NCBI GenBank assembly: GCA_021296345.1
Contig: JAGWAN010000009.1
Location: 1 to 50,577, forward strand
Length of the DNA stretch: 50,577 bases
Direction of reading: 5' to 3'
Source: Acidimicrobiia bacterium
GTDB lineage: Bacteria; Actinomycetota; Acidimicrobiia; Spongiisociales; Spongiisociaceae
Shown here piece after piece: positions 1 through 7,182 of this stretch; within the stretch, counting starts at the first letter, position 1, and each line of letters starts with the position of its first letter. Below the pieces are notes generated by a model. It was given only the letters and a program-made list of their open reading frames with translations, was not told the DNA's origin and did no database searches. The position numbers were made by a program, and so were the translations under genes.

Positions 1-250
1 CCCCGTCGACCGCCTCGTAGAAGCTGGGCAAACCGGACCCGGAGTCGAAATTGGCCTCGCTACGGAACAGGGGGCCACCCCAGCCGATCCACATGTAGGT
101 GCCGGTCTCCTTGGTGTTCCAGAACTCGCCGCTGAAGGCCCGCTCGGTACCCGCTTCCCGGGCTACCTGGTATTGCATCGGGGTGAGCTTCTCCCGCCAC
201 TCCTCTTCGGTCTGCGGGATGGCGGCTGCTTCGCTCGGGGTCGAGGTCAT
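1..250 (-). CDS. msrB: MsrB-type methionine-(R)-sulfoxide reductase, 3' end cut by window edge
   Basis: The first 83 residues are visible; the C-terminal half with the catalytic Cys lies outside the window. The family reduces methionine-R-sulfoxide in proteins, in the cytoplasm. The visible part follows MsrB closely: EEWREKLTPMQYQVAR, then GTERAFSG (residues 34-41), then the LFRSEANFDSGSG and PSFYEAV blocks (61-81). Oddly, the place where zinc-binding MsrBs carry a CxxC before the LF block reads W54-I-G-W57, so the first zinc cysteine pair is absent, and the Trp of the usual GWPSF block is Leu74. This points to the zinc-free subgroup. The ATG at 250 has a good AAGGGAAGGA ribosome site about 9 nt upstream. 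It is divergent from the molybdoenzyme gene. Family assignment is firm; activity cannot be judged without the missing half. Confidence 0.85.
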   Translation of the reverse strand, partial: MTSTPSEAAAIPQTEEEWREKLTPMQYQVAREAGTERAFSGEFWNTKETGTYMWIGWGGPLFRSEANFDSGSGLPSFYEAVDG

Positions 251-354
251 TCGTCTGGTCCTTCCCTTGGTAGCGCTAATTGCCGACGCTACAGGCGAGG
301 CTCCGGGTGACCGACCGCGGACTGGTGTCAGAACCCCCGCAATAGCGTCGGAAT

Positions 355-462
355 GATCCTATCCTTGTCCCATGGCAACTGAACATGAACGCCCAGTCGG
401 GGCTATCCACAGACTCCCTGTCGCGACGATCCTAACCTTGTCCCATGGCGGCTGAACCCATG
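355..462. repeat. Direct repeat spanning the start of the molybdoenzyme gene
   Basis: The stretch 355-387 recurs at 428-462. Both begin GATCCTA(T/A)CCTTGTCCC, continue with ATGGC and then (AA/GG)CTGAAC. The second copy contains the true start ATG at 445. The first copy has an ATG at 372 that opens a 27-codon reading frame ending just after 445, in a different frame. The copies lie 73 nt apart. This could be a local duplication of the start region, a small upstream ORF that affects translation, or two copies of a regulatory site. Confidence 0.6.
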
Positions 463-2160
463 GACCAGGACGTCATCTCCTCGGACAACCCACCCCCGAG
501 CGGTTGGAGATCGACCAGGGACTACTTCCTCGCGGGGTTGGTGGCGACCGGGTTCGCCGTGGCGCTGTCCGAGATGCTCGCCTCCTTCTTCGTGTCGGCG
601 CCCTCGCTCGTGCTGACCATCGGGCAGAGGTTCATCGACATCACCCCCGCCGCTCTCAAGGACTGGGCCATTGCCGTCTTCGGCACCAACGACAAGGCGG
701 TCCTGATCGGAGGGATCGCGGTCGTGACGATCATCATCGGCGGCCTGCTGGGTGTGGTGGCCCGCAAGCGCATGCAGGTAGCGATGATCGGGTTCGTCGC
801 CTTCGGCGTGCTCGGCTACGCCCTGGGAATAACAGATCCGCTCGCCACCGCCGCCGCCACCCTCATTCCGGCCATAGCGGCGGCCGGGAGCGGCATCGCA
901 GTGCTGGTCTTCCTGCTCCGCCTCCTCCAGGGACCCGCCACCGACGCCGCCGATCCGATCCCCGCCGTGTCTCCGGACGCCCGGCGGGCGTTCATGACCG
1001 CTTCGGGCGCCGCAGTGGTGCTCGCTATCGGCCAGGTGGTGGTCGGGAGGCTCGCTTCCGGCCGGACGCAGGCGGCGGTAGCGGCTCGTGAACAGGTCAC
1101 CCTCCCAACGGTGGCCCCCTCGCCATCGACCACAGCCGCCACCGCGAGTACCACGACGGTGGCCGCCACCACGGCGGCTGCCGAGGAAGCCCCGGTGACG
1201 GAGGCCACGACCACCACTCAGGCCACCGAGGTGGTACGCACGGTGGCCGATCCGACGCCTGCCCAGATCGCTCAGGTGGACGGGGTGTCGGAGTTGATCA
1301 CGCCCAACGACACCTTCTATCGCATCGACACCGCTCTCAGCATTCCCAGCGTCGACCTGGACAACTGGGAGGTCAGCTTCACCGGTCTGGTGGACTCGCC
1401 CTTCAGCCTCACCTATGACGAGTTGGTGGAGCTTCCCATGGTGGAGCGGTATATCACGATCTGCTGCGTCTCCAACTCCGTGGGAGGCGATCTGATCGGC
1501 AACGCCAAATGGCTCGGCGTTCCCCTGAAGGACCTGGTGGAGCGGGCCGGGGTTCAGCCCGAAGGCACGCAGTTGATCGGTCGTTCGGTCGATCGCTTCA
1601 CGGTCGGCTTCCCCACCGCCTCGGTCTTCGACGGGCGGGAGGCGTTGCTGGCGATCGGCATGAACGGAGAGCCCCTTCCGGTCAGGCACGGTTTCCCCGC
1701 CCGGCTGGTGGTCTCCGGCCTGTACGGGTACGTGTCCGCCACCAAGTGGCTGTCCGAGGTCGAGTTCGCCCGTTGGGACGACTTCGACGCCTACTGGATC
1801 CCGCGAGGTTGGGCCAAGGAAGCCCCGATCAAGACCCAGTCCCGTATCGATACGCCTCGCCCCGGCACCGTAGACACCGGTACGCGAGCCATTGCCGGGG
1901 TGGCCTGGGCACAGAATCGAGGCGTGGACAGGGTCGAGGTTCGGGTCGATGACGGCCCGTGGATGGAGGCCACCCTGCCCGAGGAGTTGGCCATCGATAC
2001 CTGGCGCCAGTGGCACGTCGAGTACGACTTCACTCCCGGCGCCCACACCATTGCGGTGCGGGCTACGGATCGGACCGGAACCACCCAGACCTCCGAGATA
2101 GTTCCGCCGCGGCCGGACGGCGCCACCGGTTACCACACCGTCCAGGTGGTAGCCGTCTGA
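445..2160 (+). CDS. Membrane-anchored molybdopterin-dependent oxidoreductase (sulfite oxidase family)
   Basis: 571 residues in three parts. Residues about 20-205 hold five predicted transmembrane helices. Residues about 222-262 are a Thr/Ala-rich linker. The rest is a sulfite-oxidase-type molybdopterin domain (about 285-450) followed by the Ig-like dimerisation domain (about 465-571). The molybdenum ligand region is ITICCVSNSVGGDLIGNAKW, with Cys341 of the CVSN motif the likely ligand; the GVPLKDLVERAGV segment follows, as is usual in the family. The catalytic part should sit on the outer face of the membrane. The substrate is unknown: sulfite oxidase and MsrP/YedY-like reductases share this fold. 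The neighbouring msrB is suggestive of methionine-sulfoxide chemistry, but this protein is neither short nor Tat-secreted like MsrP, so that link is weak. Start ATG 445 lies in a duplicated segment. Confidence 0.85.
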   Translation: MAAEPMDQDVISSDNPPPSGWRSTRDYFLAGLVATGFAVALSEMLASFFVSAPSLVLTIGQRFIDITPAALKDWAIAVFGTNDKAVLIGGIAVVTIIIGGLLGVVARKRMQVAMIGFVAFGVLGYALGITDPLATAAATLIPAIAAAGSGIAVLVFLLRLLQGPATDAADPIPAVSPDARRAFMTASGAAVVLAIGQVVVGRLASGRTQAAVAAREQVTLPTVAPSPSTTAATASTTTVAATTAAAEEAPVTEATTTTQATEVVRTVADPTPAQIAQVDGVSELITPNDTFYRIDTALSIPSVDLDNWEVSFTGLVDSPFSLTYDELVELPMVERYITICCVSNSVGGDLIGNAKWLGVPLKDLVERAGVQPEGTQLIGRSVDRFTVGFPTASVFDGREALLAIGMNGEPLPVRHGFPARLVVSGLYGYVSATKWLSEVEFARWDDFDAYWIPRGWAKEAPIKTQSRIDTPRPGTVDTGTRAIAGVAWAQNRGVDRVEVRVDDGPWMEATLPEELAIDTWRQWHVEYDFTPGAHTIAVRATDRTGTTQTSEIVPPRPDGATGYHTVQVVAV

Positions 2161-2170
2161 TCCGGCAGTG

Positions 2171-2911
2171 CTAATCCGCCAGCATGGCCAGGTAATCGTC
2201 GGGGATGTCGAAGTTTCCGTAGACGCCCTGCACATCGGCGAGTTCGTCGAGCGTGTCCACCAGGCGCAGGACTCGGGCGGCACCGGAGGCGTCCAGGGGG
2301 ATAGTCGTGGACGGGAGTCGGGTAATCTCGGCGGTCTGCACGGACAGTCCTGTGCCCGCCAAGGCATCCCGGACAGTCGGGAAGTCGGTCGGCGCCGTGA
2401 TCACCTCGAACTGATCCCCGCTCTGCCGTACGTCCTCGGCGCCTGACTCCAGGGCCGCCATCAAGATCTCGTCTTCATCACCCTCTACTAGAAGGTAACC
2501 CTTCTGGTCGAACAGGTAGGCGACGGAACCCGGCTCGCCGAGGTTGCCCCCGTTCCGCGTGAAGGCCGACCGGATGTCGGAGGCTGCCCGGTTCCGGTTA
2601 TCGGTGAGCGCCTGCACCAGCAACGCCACTCCCCCCGGCGCATAACCTTCGTAGAAGAACGTATCAAGGCGTTCGCCGACCAGCTCTCCGGTGCCGCGCT
2701 TGATGGCCCGCTCGATGTTGTCCTTGGGTACCGATGCAGACCTGGCCTTGTCGATGGCGGTGGCCAGCACGGCATTGCCCGCCGGATCGCCCCCACCCTG
2801 ACGAGCTGCTGCCTCGACGGCGCGACACAGCTTGGCGAACAGATTTCCCCGGGCCGCGTCCTGGCGTCCCTTCCGGTGCTTGATGTTCGCCCATTTGGAA
2901 TGACCGGCCAT
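2171..2911 (-). CDS. yebC: YebC/PmpR family protein
   Basis: 246 residues starting with the family hallmark MAGHSKWANIKHRKG, so the start is placed at ATG 2911 (AGGAGAGGAG just upstream) rather than at an in-frame codon at 2980. YebC-family proteins are cytoplasmic, bind DNA or act on the ribosome to relieve stalling at proline-rich stretches, depending on the subgroup. Recognisable blocks include KARSASVPKDNIERAIKRG and YEGYAPGGVALLV. The length matches the family (about 240-250). It is the last gene of the pdxS-pdxT-yebC order, the same order as in mycobacteria. A strong inverted repeat (2925-2997) separates it from pdxT, which may uncouple its expression. Confidence 0.95.
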   Translation of the reverse strand: MAGHSKWANIKHRKGRQDAARGNLFAKLCRAVEAAARQGGGDPAGNAVLATAIDKARSASVPKDNIERAIKRGTGELVGERLDTFFYEGYAPGGVALLVQALTDNRNRAASDIRSAFTRNGGNLGEPGSVAYLFDQKGYLLVEGDEDEILMAALESGAEDVRQSGDQFEVITAPTDFPTVRDALAGTGLSVQTAEITRLPSTTIPLDASGAARVLRLVDTLDELADVQGVYGNFDIPDDYLAMLAD

Positions 2912-2924
2912 CGACTCCTCTCCT

Positions 2925-2997
2925 AGTGGTCTGTCTGGGAAACAACCAGGCGTGGTCTGGCGGTCATCCCACACCGCCATTCCACAGACAGACCACT
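2925..2997. repeat. 13-bp perfect inverted repeat with inner hairpin between pdxT and yebC
   Basis: AGTGGTCTGTCTG (2925-2937) faces its exact reverse complement CAGACAGACCACT (2985-2997). The pairing can extend inwards through GGAA/TTCC with one bulged base. Inside is a second hairpin, TGGCGGT / ACCGCCA. There is no U-tract on either strand, so it is not a classic terminator. A related but decayed pair of arms is seen at 47333-47378, which suggests a small repeat family rather than a gene-specific structure. Confidence 0.65.
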
Positions 2998-3001
2998 GTT
3001 G

Positions 3002-3553
3002 TTAGCCGACGAGGTCGATGAGCATCCGGTGGACACGGTCATCGCCCGTGAGTTCGGGGTGGAAGGCGCACGCCATAACATGGTCCTTTCTTACCAGAAC
3101 GGGGCGGCCGTTGTGGCTGGCCAGCACCTCGATGTCCGGGGCGGTCCTGTCCACCACGGGCGCCCGGATGAAGACCGCAGGGAACGCATACTCCCAGCCG
3201 TCCACGGCCAGATCACATTCGAACGATTCATTCTGGCGGCCGAAGGCGTTCCGCTCCACCACCATATCGAGCGCTCCCAGCAGGGGCTGGTCTCCTCCGG
3301 TCACCTCCGAAGCCAAGAAGATCATCCCGGCGCAGGTACCGAGGGTGGGTAGCCCGTCCGAGATGCGGCTGCGGAGGGGATCGACCAGCCCGTAGAGGGT
3401 GGCGAGCCGCCCGATGGTGGTCGACTCCCCTCCCGGAATGATCAGGGCGTCGATGCCTTCCAGATCGGTGGGCGTCCGGACCTCGCTGGGGATGCCACCC
3501 GAGGCGGCCACCATCCGGGCGTGCTCGCGGACGTCTCCCTGGAGGGCGAGCAC
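3002..3553 (-). CDS. pdxT: Pyridoxal 5'-phosphate synthase glutaminase subunit PdxT
   Basis: Class I glutamine amidotransferase that supplies ammonia to PdxS for vitamin B6 synthesis. Motifs are complete: PGGESTTIGRL (oxyanion region), the nucleophile Cys in GTCAGMIFLA, and the His-Glu pair in FHPELTGD. The coordinates use GTG 3553, the only canonical start, but this clips the first beta strand (AVG before VLALQGD) and has no ribosome site at a normal distance. A CTG at 3589, which overlaps the pdxS stop by 7 nt and is preceded by AGGAG at 5 nt, would give 195 residues, closer to the usual length. Translation is probably coupled to pdxS. Confidence 0.95.
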   Translation of the reverse strand: MLALQGDVREHARMVAASGGIPSEVRTPTDLEGIDALIIPGGESTTIGRLATLYGLVDPLRSRISDGLPTLGTCAGMIFLASEVTGGDQPLLGALDMVVERNAFGRQNESFECDLAVDGWEYAFPAVFIRAPVVDRTAPDIEVLASHNGRPVLVRKDHVMACAFHPELTGDDRVHRMLIDLVG

Positions 3554-3582
3554 CCCGACCGCCGGCGCCTCGGGAACGGTCT

Positions 3583-4485
3583 CTACCAGCCTCGCTCCTG
3601 CATACGCTGGCCGGCCGGAATGTCGTCGATCTCGATCCCGACCATGGCCTCACCGAGGTTGCGGGACACCTTGGCAACGATCTGGGGATCGCGATAGAAG
3701 GTGGTGGCCTCCACGATCGCCCGGGCGCGGGCCGCCTGGTCACCGCTCTTGAAAATTCCAGAACCCACGAAGATGCCGTCACATCCCAGCTGCATCATCA
3801 TGGCGGCGTCCGAGGGTGTGGCGATGCCGCCGGCGGCGAAGTTGACCACCGGCAGGCGGCCCGACCCGGCTACCTCCCGCAGCAGCTCGACCGGGGCTCC
3901 CATATCGCGAGCCAGGGCCATCATCTGATCGTCGCCGGCGGCAGCCGCCTGCGCGATCTCCCGGTTCATCCGTCGCATATGCGTGACGGCCTCGACCACG
4001 TTGCCGGTACCAGGCTCCCCCTTGGTGCGGATCATCGCCGCACCCTCGGCGAGGCGGCGCAGTGCCTCCCCGAGGTTGCGGGCGCCGCACACGAACGGCG
4101 TGGTGAAGGCCCATTTGTCGATGTGGTGGTGGCTGTCGGCTGGGGTAAGTACCTCGGACTCGTCTATGTAATCGACCCCGAGGCTCTGCAGCACCTGCGC
4201 CTCGACGAAGTGGCCGATGCGGGCCTTGGCCATGACCGGAATCGAGACTGCCTCCATGATCTCCTCGACCCTGGTCGGATCGGCCATCCGGGCCACTCCC
4301 CCGTGTGCGCGGATATCGGCGGGAACTCGCTCCAGTGCCATGACCGCCACCGCCCCGGATTCCTCGGCGATGGTCGCCTGCTCGGCATTGACGACATCCA
4401 TGATCACGCCACCCTTGAGCATCTCGGCCAAGCCTCGCTTGACCCGCAGCGTGCCGGTACTTTCCGCCTTGGTGCCCTGTTCCAT
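3583..4485 (-). CDS. pdxS: Pyridoxal 5'-phosphate synthase subunit PdxS
   Basis: 300 residues. PdxS condenses ribose 5-phosphate, glyceraldehyde 3-phosphate and ammonia (from PdxT) to pyridoxal phosphate in the DXP-independent pathway; it forms a cytoplasmic dodecamer. Strong family blocks are seen: [48 protein letters not shown] and [20 protein letters not shown], with the active-site lysines in KGG and in the VMAKARIGH block. The start is ATG 4485 with AAAGGAC upstream. A candidate promoter lies at 4525-4552, so pdxS probably opens a pdxS-pdxT-yebC operon. Confidence 0.98.
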   Translation of the reverse strand: MEQGTKAESTGTLRVKRGLAEMLKGGVIMDVVNAEQATIAEESGAVAVMALERVPADIRAHGGVARMADPTRVEEIMEAVSIPVMAKARIGHFVEAQVLQSLGVDYIDESEVLTPADSHHHIDKWAFTTPFVCGARNLGEALRRLAEGAAMIRTKGEPGTGNVVEAVTHMRRMNREIAQAAAAGDDQMMALARDMGAPVELLREVAGSGRLPVVNFAAGGIATPSDAAMMMQLGCDGIFVGSGIFKSGDQAARARAIVEATTFYRDPQIVAKVSRNLGEAMVGIEIDDIPAGQRMQERGW

Positions 4486-4524
4486 GGCGATTTTGTCCTT
4501 TCAGTAGTACCAGTTGTCAGGAAT

Positions 4525-4552
4525 ATTTTACCGGGTCCAACCCTCAACGCAA
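4525..4552 (-). promoter_or_regulatory. Candidate sigma-70-type promoter for pdxS-pdxT-yebC
   Basis: Reading the minus strand: TTGCGT (4547-4552), a 16-nt spacer, then TAAAAT (4525-4530). This gives a leader of about 33 nt before the pdxS ATG. It is the most AT-rich spot of the local region and sits directly after the pimA stop codon. It is a match by eye only. Confidence 0.5.
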
Positions 4553-4555
4553 CCG

Positions 4556-5599
4556 CTATCCGCCGCTGGCGCGGGTGGCCTGGCGGTACAGCTCGGCATA
4601 ACGGGGGATCACCCTCCCCCAGTCGTACCGCTCGACCCGGGCTGACGACCCTCTCGCCATGCGTTCTCTCAGGCCCGGATCGGCCAGGACCGCCGTGAGG
4701 GCGCCGGCCAGGCCCGCTGGGTCACCATTCCTGAACAGGAGGCCCGTCCCGCCGAGGACGTCCTCGAATGCCGTGAGGTCGCTGGCCACCACCGCACACC
4801 CCGCCGCCATGCCCTCCGCGACGGTTATTCCGAAGCTCTCGCCGCCCCGGTTGGGCGCGCAGAACACGCCGCTTCCGGCCAGGACCGCGCGCTTCTCGGT
4901 CTCGGACACCCGCCCGAGATACTCTACGCCCTCGATCGGGGGCGACTCCCCTCCACCGACCACAACCAGCCGCGCGTCCGGTACCTCGGAACGCACGGCA
5001 GGCCATGCGGATAGCAGCAGATCCCGGCCCTTGCGCGGGTCGGGCCGGCCCACGAATGCCAGCCGGCGAGGATCGCGCGGTGTTTCGAGTCTGAACGAGG
5101 GCACATCGACAGCGTTGGGGATCTCCAACACGTCGAGACCGAGCGGCTCGACAGCGCGCCGAGCGGTGCGGCTCACCGCGGTGGACACGACATCTCCCAA
5201 AAACGGCCGCACCAGGCCTCTCCCCCATCGGTACGCGGCGCGGAACATGGGAGATGGATCGGCGTGGAAGGTGACCACGGTCGGTCGCCCGGTCCGCAGC
5301 GCCGCCCAGCCGACCAGGGGCACCATCGGTTCGTGTACGTGGATCAGGTCGGCGCCGGCCACGGCGGCCCTGACCCGGCGGACGGCCATCGGCGACACGG
5401 CGATGGGCGCTCGGGAGCGGTTCACCGGAAACATCAGCGAGCGGCCCGCGTCCGCGCGGCCGGCGCCGGATCCGGCCGCCGGACCCACCGCGATGGCTTC
5501 CTGGCCCTGCCGCCGGAGATGCTCGACCAGTCCGAGTACCTGCTGCTGGACGCCGCCCGGGATGTCAAGGGCGTACGGGGAGATCACGGCGACCCTCAA
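4556..5599 (-). CDS. pimA: GT4 glycosyltransferase, PimA-like (phosphatidylinositol mannosyltransferase)
   Basis: 347 residues from TTG 5599, which overlaps the stop of the acyltransferase gene as TTGA and has GGAGGGG just upstream; a longer in-frame start is less likely because RVAVISPYALDIPGGVQQQV is the normal N-terminus. GT-B fold: the N-terminal domain has the GGVQQQV loop and HVHEPMVPLVGW; the C-terminal domain has FVGRPDPRKGRDLLL and the EX7E-type motif ESFGITVAEGMAAG. PimA adds mannose from GDP-mannose to phosphatidylinositol at the cytoplasmic face of the membrane. The order pgsA-acyltransferase-pimA matches the mycobacterial PIM cluster, which supports this call over a generic GT4, but the sugar donor is not proven by sequence. 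Confidence 0.85.
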   Translation of the reverse strand: MRVAVISPYALDIPGGVQQQVLGLVEHLRRQGQEAIAVGPAAGSGAGRADAGRSLMFPVNRSRAPIAVSPMAVRRVRAAVAGADLIHVHEPMVPLVGWAALRTGRPTVVTFHADPSPMFRAAYRWGRGLVRPFLGDVVSTAVSRTARRAVEPLGLDVLEIPNAVDVPSFRLETPRDPRRLAFVGRPDPRKGRDLLLSAWPAVRSEVPDARLVVVGGGESPPIEGVEYLGRVSETEKRAVLAGSGVFCAPNRGGESFGITVAEGMAAGCAVVASDLTAFEDVLGGTGLLFRNGDPAGLAGALTAVLADPGLRERMARGSSARVERYDWGRVIPRYAELYRQATRASGG

Positions 5600-6501
5600 G
5601 CATCCCCTCCACGCCGTTGGAGGAAGTCGTGATCGGACGGCCAGTTGGGTTGCACCAGGTGCCATTGGGTGGGCGCTTCCCGGATCATGTCTTCGTACCG
5701 GTTGGCCAGCTGCTGGGTGATGCTGACCATCCGATCCCGGTCCTCCGGACCGGGATCCTCGATGGGAGGGAGCACCATCACCCGGTGACCCGCACCCCGC
5801 TTGAAGTACGAGACCACGGGGAGCAGTACCGCATCGTTGCGGATCGCCAGAACAGCCGGACCGGCCGGCAGGGCGGTCCTCTCACCGAAGAACTCCACTT
5901 CCACACCCCGCCCGCCGATGTTGCGGTCGGCAACCAGCGCGATGACCCGTCCCTCCATCATGTCGTTCTGCAGTGCCCGCATCGTGGACAGGCCTTCCGC
6001 CAGGACCACGTGAATGCCGAGGCGGGCCCGGAGGCCGATGAACCATTGGGCCAGCCGGCGGTTGGCCAGCGCCTCCGCCACGGCGGTGATACGGACGCCG
6101 GCATCCTCCGACAGGGTGCCCGCCAGTTCCCAGTTGCCCATGTGGGGGAGCGCCGCCACTATCGGTCTCCCCGACTCCTGGGCCGCCCGGAGATGTTCCA
6201 GCCCGGTCAGCGTTACCCGCGACCTCACCGCCTTCTCCCGGCGGGGGCGGAACCAGAGTGTCTCAGCCCAGTAACGACCGTAGGCGCTGAACACTTCCCG
6301 GGCCGCTCGCTCCACCTTTCGCATATCGCTCCGGCCCAGCACCCTTCCCATATGCCGGATCGCCATGGCCCTGCGCTCCCGGTCCCAGAGCCAGTAGAGC
6401 CGGCCTGCCCAGCGACCCAGGCGGCGGATGATCGGTTCGGGTAGAGCTCCGAAGATCCCCGCGCCTGCCCGGTAGGTCAGGTAGGTGAGCAGGTCAGTCA
6501 C
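5596..6501 (-). CDS. LpxL/HtrB-family acyltransferase, PatA-like (phosphatidylinositol mannoside acyltransferase)
   Basis: 301 residues from GTG 6501, overlapping the end of the PI-synthase-like gene by 8 nt. The family moves acyl chains from acyl-CoA or acyl-ACP onto glycolipids at the inner membrane face. The catalytic HX4E motif is His120-MGNW-Glu125 (ALPHMGNWELAG). The later blocks ALVADRNIGGRGVEVEFFGE and PAGPAVLAIRND also fit. The N-terminal stretch LTYLTYRAGAGIFGALP is a probable membrane-association segment. Its place between pgsA and pimA is that of mycobacterial patA, so acylation of the mannose of PIM is the likely job; the acceptor is inferred from context. Confidence 0.88.
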   Translation of the reverse strand: MTDLLTYLTYRAGAGIFGALPEPIIRRLGRWAGRLYWLWDRERRAMAIRHMGRVLGRSDMRKVERAAREVFSAYGRYWAETLWFRPRREKAVRSRVTLTGLEHLRAAQESGRPIVAALPHMGNWELAGTLSEDAGVRITAVAEALANRRLAQWFIGLRARLGIHVVLAEGLSTMRALQNDMMEGRVIALVADRNIGGRGVEVEFFGERTALPAGPAVLAIRNDAVLLPVVSYFKRGAGHRVMVLPPIEDPGPEDRDRMVSITQQLANRYEDMIREAPTQWHLVQPNWPSDHDFLQRRGGDA

Positions 6502-7093
6502 CCGGTGAGAGCTGCCGCCAGGTCTTGAAGAACCGTTGGAAGACGGTTAGCCAGGTGAGGATGGCCATCAGCCACAGCATGACCGTGACCTGATCGAAGA
6601 GGAACCCGGCCGTAAAGAGGATGACCCGCTCTGCCCGGCCCATGAGGCCGCCCCGGCCCTCGACCCGCCCGATGTCGGCCTTGGCCCGGAGGTAGGAGAT
6701 GACCAGCGAAGCGCCCAGGCTCAGGACGCAGAGCACGACGAGGGCAGGATCGCCCTCGTCGGGTGAGAGCCGGGAGGTGAGCCAGAAGGAGCAGGCCGCG
6801 AACATGGCCGTCTCGCCGATACGATCGAACACGGAGTCGAGCAGGGCGCCCCGGGGCGAATCCGATCCCGATGCCCGGGCAACCGACCCGTCCAGCCCGT
6901 CGAGAGCCGAGCCGCCCAGGATCACCAGGGCGCCGGTGACCACGTTGCCGTTGGCCAGCAACATCGATCCGATCAGAGTGACCACCAGCCCGGTCACGGT
7001 GAGGTGGGCGGGTCGCACCCGGAGGCGGGCCAGGCTACGACCTATGGGCGCCACCACTCTCTCGACATGCTCGCGTGCCCAGACTTCGATCAC
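6494..7093 (-). CDS. pgsA1: CDP-alcohol phosphatidyltransferase, phosphatidylinositol(-phosphate) synthase-like
   Basis: 199 residues. GTG 7093 is chosen because GGAAGGAG lies 7 nt upstream and IEVWAREHVERVVAP is a sensible N-terminus. The full CDP-alcohol signature DGx2ARx8Gx3Dx3D is present as DG-SV-AR, eight residues, G-ALL-D-SVF-D, which binds the metal ions and CDP-diacylglycerol. About five to six membrane helices. In the pgsA-patA-pimA order this gene makes phosphatidylinositol phosphate, the precursor of PIM lipids, from CDP-DAG and inositol phosphate. A second CDP-alcohol enzyme at 21535 has the glycerol-phosphate-type sequence, which leaves this one as the inositol enzyme. Confidence 0.88.
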   Translation of the reverse strand: MIEVWAREHVERVVAPIGRSLARLRVRPAHLTVTGLVVTLIGSMLLANGNVVTGALVILGGSALDGLDGSVARASGSDSPRGALLDSVFDRIGETAMFAACSFWLTSRLSPDEGDPALVVLCVLSLGASLVISYLRAKADIGRVEGRGGLMGRAERVILFTAGFLFDQVTVMLWLMAILTWLTVFQRFFKTWRQLSPGD

Positions 7094-7138
7094 GGTGGCT
7101 CCTTCCGGTGGGGAAGCTACCACAGACAGCAAGCATCG

Positions 7139-7144
7139 TATGAT
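7139..7144 (+). promoter_or_regulatory. Possible -10 element (TATGAT) for the EF-G2-like gene
   Basis: TATGAT lies 38 nt before the start ATG at 7183. There is no convincing -35 at the usual distance, so this is a weak call. If correct, the in-frame ATG at 7144 is not a translation start, which agrees with the strong ribosome site before 7183. Confidence 0.3.
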
Positions 7145-7182
7145 TGCCTACACTCGGATGCCCTAGAAGGAAGCGGAGGAGG

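Noticed and set aside
403..2367. 654-residue open frame on the minus strand across the molybdoenzyme gene
   Set aside because: It is the antisense shadow of a GC-rich gene: Gly/Arg/His-rich sequence, no domain, and it runs into yebC.
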